In this document: positions 57,454 through 64,000 of the stretch, piece by piece
Numbering within the stretch: the stretch's first letter is position 1
How the letters are laid out: each line of letters opens with the position of its first letter
From: Edaphobacter acidisoli
GTDB lineage: Bacteria > Acidobacteriota > Terriglobia > Terriglobales > Acidobacteriaceae
NCBI RefSeq assembly: GCF_014642855.1
Contig: NZ_BMJB01000001.1
Location: 1,364,001 to 1,428,000 of the forward strand
DNA: 64,000 bases
Direction of reading: 5' to 3'
Translations under genes and position numbers: made by a program
Notes under the pieces: model-generated
Told to the model about the DNA's origin: nothing
The model's database searches: none
The model's input: only the letters and a program-made list of their open reading frames with translations

Positions 57454-58199
57454 GCTGACACCACACGATGTACAGCAGAAACATAATCTTTTACATGAGG
57501 ATTATCAGAACCCAGAACATCCCCAACAGACAGGTCCGCCACGATCACGCCAGTTTCAAGAAACACCACGCGCGAGGCAAGAAACAGCGCCTCATCCAGA
57601 TCATGCGTCACCAGAAGCACCGTCTTATGCACGCGCTCCAGCAGCCCCTTGAGCATCGTCTGCATCTCCGCCCGAGTCAGCGGGTCGAGCGCACCGAACG
57701 GCTCGTCCATCAGCAGAACCTCCGGATCCATCGCCAGCGCCCGCGCTACCCCCACTCGCTGCCTCTGCCCACCCGAGAGCTGCCACGGATATCGCTTCCT
57801 GAACTCGTCATAATCCAATCCGACAAGCCCCAACACCTCACGCACCCGCGCCGCAATCTCCTCCTTCGAGCGTCCTGCAACCTCCATCGCGAGCCCTGCA
57901 TTCCGCTCCACCGTCATATGCGGAAACAGCCCCACATCCTGAATTACATAACCAATATCTCGACGAATCGCATTTATTTCAGAGTAATTTACAGCTTTAT
58001 CTGCAACCGAAACTTCACCAAAAGTTGGCCGCGCCAACCCGTTCACCATCCGAAGTAGAGTCGTCTTCCCCGACCCGCTTCTCCCCAGAATGGCGGTCGT
58101 CGTCCCAGCCTCCAGCCGCAACAAAATATCGCGCAAAAGAACATGCCCATCGGGCAACGTGTAGCTCACCTTCGCGAACTCAACGCCAACCGTGGGCAT
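57450..58199 (-). CDS. Osmoprotectant ABC transporter ATPase
   Basis: This 249-residue ATPase has Walker A GRSGSGKTTLL, signature LSGGQRQRVGVA and Walker B VLLMDEPFGALD, as in OpuCA/ProV-like proteins. It lacks the C-terminal CBS pair often used for ionic-strength sensing in that group, so regulation must be different. It is the first gene of the operon ATPase-permease-binding protein. Confidence 0.92.
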   Translation of the reverse strand: MPTVGVEFAKVSYTLPDGHVLLRDILLRLEAGTTTAILGRSGSGKTTLLRMVNGLARPTFGEVSVADKAVNYSEINAIRRDIGYVIQDVGLFPHMTVERNAGLAMEVAGRSKEEIAARVREVLGLVGLDYDEFRKRYPWQLSGGQRQRVGVARALAMDPEVLLMDEPFGALDPLTRAEMQTMLKGLLERVHKTVLLVTHDLDEALFLASRVVFLETGVIVADLSVGDVLGSDNPHVKDYVSAVHRVVSA

Positions 58200-58230
58200 C
58201 TTCTCTACTCTGGGTTTCCTGTGGAAATCG

Positions 58231-59076
58231 CTAACTTTGCTCTACTGCTCCAGCCGCTTCCCCCGTGGTTGCAACCGGCAAACTTCCAGGCTGCCCCTTC
58301 ACGCGGACAACAGTAATTTTCTGAAACCCTTCCTTGAAGGTTGGCGGCTTAAGCCGTTCAGCCATACGATGCATCACTTCGTCTGAAACCTGCCGCTCGC
58401 GCTTCGCATTCCGCTCGAGGCAAACCGCCAAAGGCACGTCGAAGAACACAGCATGGACCTCATAGCCAAAACTCTTGGCCATCTTGATCCACTGCCTCCG
58501 CTCGTGCGGCGAAAGATTCGTGGCATCGACATAGTTCCACGGCATCTTGGCAATCAGCCTCGCCCGCAGCAGACTCCGTAGCGTGGAAAATACCAGGCCT
58601 TGATATCGCTGCTCCGAGATGTCATCGAACAGCAGCGTCCGAAGCAGGTCACTCGACAACGGGGTTACCCCGCGCCGCTTGTACCAGGTCGTCTTGCCCG
58701 ATCCAGGAAGCCCAATCGCCAGAACCACATAGCCCTTCGGCGATTTCGCAGCCACCGGTTCAACTGGCGGCGTAGCCAACGACTCCGGCTGAGTCTCAAT
58801 CTCAATCTTTGGCTCAGAGACAGGCGTTTCCACGGCATCATGATGCTCGTGCTGACCATGCTGCTCAACAGCCGTCTCAACAGGCTGAACAGTATCTGGC
58901 TCAGCCTCAGATGCTGCCGCCTTCGAGGGCAATTCATCCGGGTAGGCCGGTCTCAGCGGAGCAGGCTGGTTGGCCGGCAGTTCCTGTCCACTCTTCCCAG
59001 TGGACTCCGAATTATTCGGGCCACGTCTCGGGCGTCTTCTCATTTTTTCGCTTATCCAATCGCGCAGCTCGCGCAT
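58231..59076 (-). CDS. P-loop (AAA) kinase with disordered N-terminal region
   Basis: The 281-residue protein has an N-terminal 105-residue, Pro/Glu/Ser-rich disordered part, and then a P-loop kinase like the Pnk/zeta-toxin/COG4639 group: Walker A IGLPGSGKTTWYKRRG, SSDLLRTLLFDD, and the hydrophobic VHAVFFDVPLAVCLERN. Such enzymes phosphorylate nucleic acid ends, tRNA or small nucleotides. No toxin-antitoxin partner is next to it. ATG 59076 gives the shortest form that keeps the family region. Confidence 0.8.
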   Translation of the reverse strand: MRELRDWISEKMRRRPRRGPNNSESTGKSGQELPANQPAPLRPAYPDELPSKAAASEAEPDTVQPVETAVEQHGQHEHHDAVETPVSEPKIEIETQPESLATPPVEPVAAKSPKGYVVLAIGLPGSGKTTWYKRRGVTPLSSDLLRTLLFDDISEQRYQGLVFSTLRSLLRARLIAKMPWNYVDATNLSPHERRQWIKMAKSFGYEVHAVFFDVPLAVCLERNAKRERQVSDEVMHRMAERLKPPTFKEGFQKITVVRVKGQPGSLPVATTGEAAGAVEQS

Positions 59077-59295
59077 GTTTCGCTTGTAACACACGGCGGA
59101 AGCCGCCCGCAAATTACCCGCACCCGTCCCGTCAACCTCCAGTCGAGCGTTTGATTCTTGTAGACGATGGTTGTAGCATTCTTTTTTAATGGGGTGCGTC
59201 TGATTCTGCCGCGCTCTATTTCTGGAAGAAACGCACGATCAGACATCTTTGTTAACGCGCACAGGCGCACCACCATCATAGGAGCACGCTAAAAC

Positions 59296-60300
<1,005 letters not shown>

Positions 60301-60330
60301 TCAATCCAGGCGCATATCCAAAAGCGCCTG

Positions 60331-60388
60331 CCATCCTGAGCGAAGCGAAGAATCCCGCATTTGTACCTGCGACAAGGTTCTTCGCTTC
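60331..60388. repeat. TCATTCTGAGCG-type repeat, copy 5
   Basis: CCATCCTGAGCGAAGCGAAG, then AATCCCGCATTT and a downstream AAGGTTCTTCGCTTC that pairs back with GAAGCGAAGAA. Just after gapA. Confidence 0.7.
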
Positions 60389-60476
60389 CTCATTTAAGAT
60401 TCTCTGCCCTAACAAAGCTTGGTCCAGCCGGGTAGGCTTCCTCGCTCAATGCCGAAGCATAGAGCCCTTCACCGAC

Positions 60477-61145
60477 TCATCCCCAAATTGCTTCTGCATA
60501 CTTGAACGGCCTTGTAAGCTGGCTCTTCCAGAAGTAGACCAGGATAATCACGCTCGCCGCTGCCGCATACGCACACCACACTGAAGTGAATGCATACCGC
60601 TTCACCGCCATTACCACCAACAGAATTGTCAGATTCGCCGCGCCAAAAATCACCATATCCCGCACCTTCGAGAAGAACAACGAACCGCACGTGGCAATCA
60701 CATACAACACCCCAAGCACTGTATTGTTCGTTCCATCATTGATGTAAACGATGCTGTTGCCTCTCACGAAAATGTGAAGCGGATACGCGATCAGTGCCCA
60801 GAGCATATAAAGTGTCGTTGCCGTTCCGATTGCAAGAAACGGCAGCATTCGCTTACGGCTCTTCGCGTTAGGCTCAAACAGCAGCACAGCCAACGGAATC
60901 ACAAACGGCAAGAGCCCCTGCGCATACAGCACAAATGCCGCGCCCATGTTGTGCGTCACGGCAGGTGAAAGAATCCCATCCAGCCCAAGCCACACAAATC
61001 CCTCCATAAACTGATGTACAGCAAACAACGTAGGCAGCGACGCGAATAGCAGTTCGCGCTTGTGCTTCACCTTAGTCAAGGTGACGACCCCCACCGCACC
61101 AAGCACCCCGCTCCCCACAAAGTTTGCTGTCGCTGAAAAGCACAT
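60477..61145 (-). CDS. Membrane protein, DUF6629-like
   Basis: The 222-residue protein starts MCFSATANFVGSGVLG and has six or seven helices, matching the short N-terminal signature of the DUF6629 integral membrane family. It may be a sensor or transporter; nothing specific can be read. ATG 61145 is preceded by GGGGGTG, a weak ribosome-binding sequence. Confidence 0.75.
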   Translation of the reverse strand: MCFSATANFVGSGVLGAVGVVTLTKVKHKRELLFASLPTLFAVHQFMEGFVWLGLDGILSPAVTHNMGAAFVLYAQGLLPFVIPLAVLLFEPNAKSRKRMLPFLAIGTATTLYMLWALIAYPLHIFVRGNSIVYINDGTNNTVLGVLYVIATCGSLFFSKVRDMVIFGAANLTILLVVMAVKRYAFTSVWCAYAAAASVIILVYFWKSQLTRPFKYAEAIWG

Positions 61146-61227
61146 CCGCACACCCCCAGAAGTAAGCAGATGATACCTGACTTGCTGGCGCGAACTTCCA
61201 CGAATATTCGCTACGCACTGCAGCCTT

Positions 61228-61233
61228 TACAAT
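61228..61233 (+). promoter_or_regulatory. -10 element for leaderless ridA
   Basis: TACAAT is 6 bases before ATG 61240, with spacer CAACCC and no ribosome-binding site. Confidence 0.55.
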
Positions 61234-61239
61234 CAACCC

Positions 61240-61611
61240 ATGACCCGCACCAACATCCCAGGCACCTCTCCCTACGAGCCGATCATCGGTTTCTCTCGCG
61301 CCGTCCGTATCGGCAACCACGTCCACGTCTCGGGCTCCGGTCCGGTCGGCGCCGACGACGCCTCACCCGCCGAGCAGACCCGCGTCTCCATCGCCATTAT
61401 CCAGGCCGCGCTCGAAAAGGCCGGCGCCCGCATCGAGCACGTCTACCGCACCCGCATCTTCCTCGCCAGCGCCCAAAACTGGGAAGAGATTGGCCGCGCC
61501 CACGGCGAAGTCTTCGGCGCCATCCGCCCCGCCTGCACCATGGTCGTGGCTCCGCTGCTCAGCCCCAAATGGCACGTCGAGATCGAGGCCGACGCCTACA
61601 TCCCCGAATAG
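61240..61611 (+). CDS. ridA: RidA-family enamine/imine deaminase
   Basis: This 123-residue protein is a RidA/YjgF-type trimer component: the conserved Arg lies in IRPACTMVV, and VEIEADAYIPE ends the fold. Such enzymes hydrolyse reactive 2-aminoacrylate and related enamines. The start ATG 61240 has a TACAAT element 6 bases upstream. It overlaps nothing and stands between gapA and pgk. Confidence 0.9.
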   Translation: MTRTNIPGTSPYEPIIGFSRAVRIGNHVHVSGSGPVGADDASPAEQTRVSIAIIQAALEKAGARIEHVYRTRIFLASAQNWEEIGRAHGEVFGAIRPACTMVVAPLLSPKWHVEIEADAYIPE

Positions 61612-61699
61612 TTTCCGTTGCGGCAACGCACCACGAAATCTGTCAAACCACGCCCAGACCCGCTATCATGGCTCTATAAAACAAATCCAAGGAATCAGA

Positions 61700-62914
61700 A
61701 TGCCGAAGCTGTCTATTCGTGATCTCGACCTCACCGACAAGCGCGTGCTCATCCGCGTCGACTTCAACGTGCCGCTCACCAAAGACGGCCTGACCATCAC
61801 CGACGACACCCGCATCCGCGAGACCATCCCGACCATCGAGTACGCCCTGCGCCGCAAGGCGAAGGTCATCCTCTGTTCGCACCTCGGCCGCCCCAAGGGC
61901 AAGCCCGTGCCGACCATGAGCCTCCGCCCCATCGTCGATCGCCTGCGCAAGCTGCTCGATCACGTCATGGGCGAAGACGAAAACGTGGCCTTCTCGCCCA
62001 ACTGCGTCGGCGAAATCGCCACCGAGATGGCCGCCAACCTCGAGTCCGGCCAGCCGCTGCTGCTCGAAAACCTCCGCTTCCACCCCGAAGAAGAGGCAAA
62101 CGACCCGGCCTTCGCCAAAAAACTCGCCTCGCTCTGCGACATCTACATCAACGACGCCTTCGGCAGCGCCCACCGCGCCCACGCCTCCACCGAAGGCATC
62201 ACGCACTTTGTCAAGGTCTCGGCCGCTGGCCTGCTCATGGAAAAAGAGCTGAACTATCTCGGCAAGGCGCTCAGCGAGCCCGATAAGCCCTTCGTCGCCA
62301 TCATCGGCGGCGCCAAAGTCTCCGACAAGATCCAGGTCATCGACAACCTGCTCGACATCGCCGACGCCATCATCATCGGCGGCGGCATGGCCTACACCTT
62401 CCTGAACGCGCAGGGCCAGACCACCGGCAAGTCGCTCGTCGAACTCGACAAGATCGACATTGCCAAAGCCGCACTCGAAAAGGCGAAGGCCAAAGGCGTG
62501 CGCTTCCTGCTGCCCATCGACCACGTTCTCGCCGACAAGTTCGCGCACGACGCGAAGACGCAGCTTCACGAAGGCGAAGGCCCGTTCCACGCCGAGATGA
62601 TGGCGCTCGACATCGGCCCCAAGTCCATCAAGCTCTTTGAAGAAGAAATCTCCGAGGCCCGCACCGTCATCTGGAACGGCCCCATGGGCGTCTTCGAGAT
62701 GCCGGCCTTCGCCAAGGGCACCCACGCCATCGCCCACTGTGTCGCACGCAACGGCGACGCCATCACGATCATCGGCGGTGGAGACTCAGTCGCAGCGATC
62801 AAGCAGTCCGGAGTCTCCGATCGCATCACGCACATCTCCACCGGCGGCGGAGCCTCGCTCGAATACCTCGAAGGCAAAATCCTCCCGGGCGTAGCTGCAC
62901 TCACAGATAAATAG
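61700..62914 (+). CDS. pgk: Phosphoglycerate kinase
   Basis: The 404-residue enzyme makes ATP and 3-phosphoglycerate from 1,3-bisphosphoglycerate. Visible motifs are [21 protein letters not shown] and the nucleotide-binding [10 protein letters not shown], with PGVAAL at the end. An AAGGAATC ribosome-binding site precedes ATG 61700; the frame upstream overlaps ridA out of frame and is spurious. Confidence 0.96.
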   Translation: MPKLSIRDLDLTDKRVLIRVDFNVPLTKDGLTITDDTRIRETIPTIEYALRRKAKVILCSHLGRPKGKPVPTMSLRPIVDRLRKLLDHVMGEDENVAFSPNCVGEIATEMAANLESGQPLLLENLRFHPEEEANDPAFAKKLASLCDIYINDAFGSAHRAHASTEGITHFVKVSAAGLLMEKELNYLGKALSEPDKPFVAIIGGAKVSDKIQVIDNLLDIADAIIIGGGMAYTFLNAQGQTTGKSLVELDKIDIAKAALEKAKAKGVRFLLPIDHVLADKFAHDAKTQLHEGEGPFHAEMMALDIGPKSIKLFEEEISEARTVIWNGPMGVFEMPAFAKGTHAIAHCVARNGDAITIIGGGDSVAAIKQSGVSDRITHISTGGGASLEYLEGKILPGVAALTDK

Positions 62915-62926
62915 CAATAAGCACTG

Positions 62927-62972
62927 GTCATTCTGAGCGAAGCGAAGAACCCCCGCATTTCGCTCGAATCGC
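62927..62972. repeat. TCATTCTGAGCG repeat, copy 6
   Basis: GTCATTCTGAGCGAAGCGAA, then GAACCCCCGCATTTCGCTCG, between pgk and tpiA. It closely matches copies 1 and 2. Confidence 0.75.
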
Positions 62973-63001
62973 CACGAACGAACAAAGGAATCGAAAACAC
63001 A

Positions 63002-63760
63002 ATGCGCAAAAAACTATTCGCCGCTAACTGGAAGATGTTCAAGACCCCTGCGGAGGCAACGGCCTTTACCGAAGCCTTCTTCCCTCTCGTCGCCGGTCAC
63101 AAGAGCGCCGAGATCGTCCTCTGCCCCTCGATGACCTCGCTCGGCACCGTCATCGCCGCCGCGAAGGGCACACACGTCCACGTCGGAGCCCAGACCATGG
63201 ACTACCACGACAACGGCGCCTACACCGGCGAGACTTCGCCCGTGATGCTCAAAGCCATCGCAGCCACGCACGTCATCCTCGGCCACTCCGAGCGCCGCCA
63301 GTATTTCAACGAGACCGACACCACCGTCAACCTGAAGCTCAAGGCAGCCCTCGCCCACGGCCTCGTCCCCATCGTCTGCGTCGGCGAGCACCGCGAAGAG
63401 CGCGAGTCGGGCAAGACCAACGAAGTCCTCGAACTCCAGATCAGAATCGCGCTCGAAGGCATCGACCGCGCAGCCGCAAAGCCGCTCGTCATCGCGTATG
63501 AGCCCGTCTGGGCCATCGGCACCGGCCTCACCGCCACGCCCGAGATGGCAGCCGACGCGCACAAGTTCATCCGCGCCGAAGTCGCCAAGGCCCTCGGCTC
63601 CGAACTCGCCGCCAGCACCCGCATCCTCTACGGCGGCTCCGTCAAGCCCGACAACGCCGCAGCCTTGTGCGCGCTCGAAGACATCGACGGCGCACTCGTC
63701 GGCGGAGCCAGCCTCGATCCCAAATCCTTCAACGACATCATCCAAAACGGCTGCGCCTAG
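63002..63760 (+). CDS. tpiA: Triose-phosphate isomerase
   Basis: This 252-residue enzyme has AANWKM (substrate Lys), VILGHSERR (electrophilic His) and AYEPVWAIGTG (catalytic Glu), all at their usual positions, and ends with YGGSVKPDN phosphate loop and GGASL. An AAGGAATC ribosome-binding site precedes ATG 63002. It closes the gapA-pgk-tpiA set and is followed by a strong terminator. Confidence 0.97.
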   Translation: MRKKLFAANWKMFKTPAEATAFTEAFFPLVAGHKSAEIVLCPSMTSLGTVIAAAKGTHVHVGAQTMDYHDNGAYTGETSPVMLKAIAATHVILGHSERRQYFNETDTTVNLKLKAALAHGLVPIVCVGEHREERESGKTNEVLELQIRIALEGIDRAAAKPLVIAYEPVWAIGTGLTATPEMAADAHKFIRAEVAKALGSELAASTRILYGGSVKPDNAAALCALEDIDGALVGGASLDPKSFNDIIQNGCA

Positions 63761-63780
63761 CCTCCGGCCAAAAACACAAA

Positions 63781-63818
63781 GGCCCTTGCAGACACCAGCC
63801 TGCAAGGGCCATTTCCTT
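63781..63818 (+). terminator. Terminator after tpiA
   Basis: GGCCCTTGCAG and CTGCAAGGGCC pair around ACACCAGC-type loop bases, and ATTTCCTTT follows. It lies between tpiA and the convergent gene at the right edge, so may act both ways. Confidence 0.75.
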
Positions 63819-63838
63819 TGCCGATAGACTTCGCTAAG

Positions 63839-64000
63839 CTACTTATGGTTCCGGTTCGCGTCCGTCGCCGCCGCTCTCAATTCACGGTTTGCCTGGTCAA
63901 GCAGGTCTTTGGCCTTGGCAGCATGACCATCCATATCCCACTCATTGGCCTGCTGAGCAGCCGTGATCTTCTGATACGCCTGTTCCGTTAACCGCTGCGC
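63839..64000 (-). CDS. Partial CDS at right edge, Ala/Asp-rich protein
   Basis: On the minus strand an open frame enters from the right edge and stops at 63839. The last 53 residues are helical and Ala/Gln/Asp-rich (AQRLTEQAYQKITAAQQ, then HAAKAKDLLDQANREL), ending NRNHK. The pattern suggests a small helical exported or stress protein. The product is not recognised, and the start is outside the window. Confidence 0.6.
   Translation of the reverse strand, partial: AQRLTEQAYQKITAAQQANEWDMDGHAAKAKDLLDQANRELRAAATDANRNHK

Overview
The window is GC-rich, densely coded chromosomal DNA. Gene content suggests a soil acidobacterium of the class Terriglobia (Granulicella/Terriglobus/Edaphobacter type): a hopanoid operon, orphan lipoprotein PstS, DHA2 and ACS transporters, many Terriglobia-like hypothetical proteins, and several families of short intergenic repeats. 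This assignment is inference from gene content; no rRNA gene is present to confirm it. I see no tRNA, rRNA, CRISPR array, insertion sequence, prophage or integrase.

Layout. 1-5.8 kb: LuxR-type regulator, dcd, HU-like protein, priA, PfkB-family kinase. 6-11 kb: secreted multidomain protein with carbohydrate-binding modules, RNase T2 lipoprotein and PstS lipoprotein, which together look like a nutrient (polysaccharide and phosphate) scavenging stretch. 11-19 kb: thiD, pyrF, an amidinotransferase-fold protein lacking the usual Cys, two small proteins, a DMT-like membrane protein, and pnp-rpsO with a strong intrinsic terminator between them. 19-30 kb: dienelactone hydrolase, two hypothetical proteins, CPBP protease, accA, dnaE, DHA2 exporter. 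30-37 kb: hydrolase, M20 peptidase, and a PDZ/7TM sensor kinase with an NtrC-type regulator behind a sigma-54-like promoter. 37-45 kb: hopanoid operon on the minus strand (ispH, shc, hpnH, an uncharacterised gene, hpnA, hpnG, a zinc alcohol dehydrogenase), then a small metallothionein gene. 45-51 kb: recN, ribA, an esterase and an AsmA-like protein. 50.7-54.6 kb: an MFS transporter, an SDR and a zinc dehydrogenase arranged like an idonate/gluconate-type sugar-acid pathway. 55.7-58.2 kb: a compact osmoprotectant ABC transporter. 58-64 kb: P-loop kinase, then lower-glycolysis genes gapA, pgk and tpiA with ridA and a membrane protein in between.

Two window-wide observations stand out. At least ten genes have a -10-like TANNNT (or GATAAT) hexamer 6 or 7 bases before the start codon and no ribosome-binding site, which predicts leaderless mRNAs. 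Gaps between genes hold several dispersed repeat families, most of them hairpin-forming.
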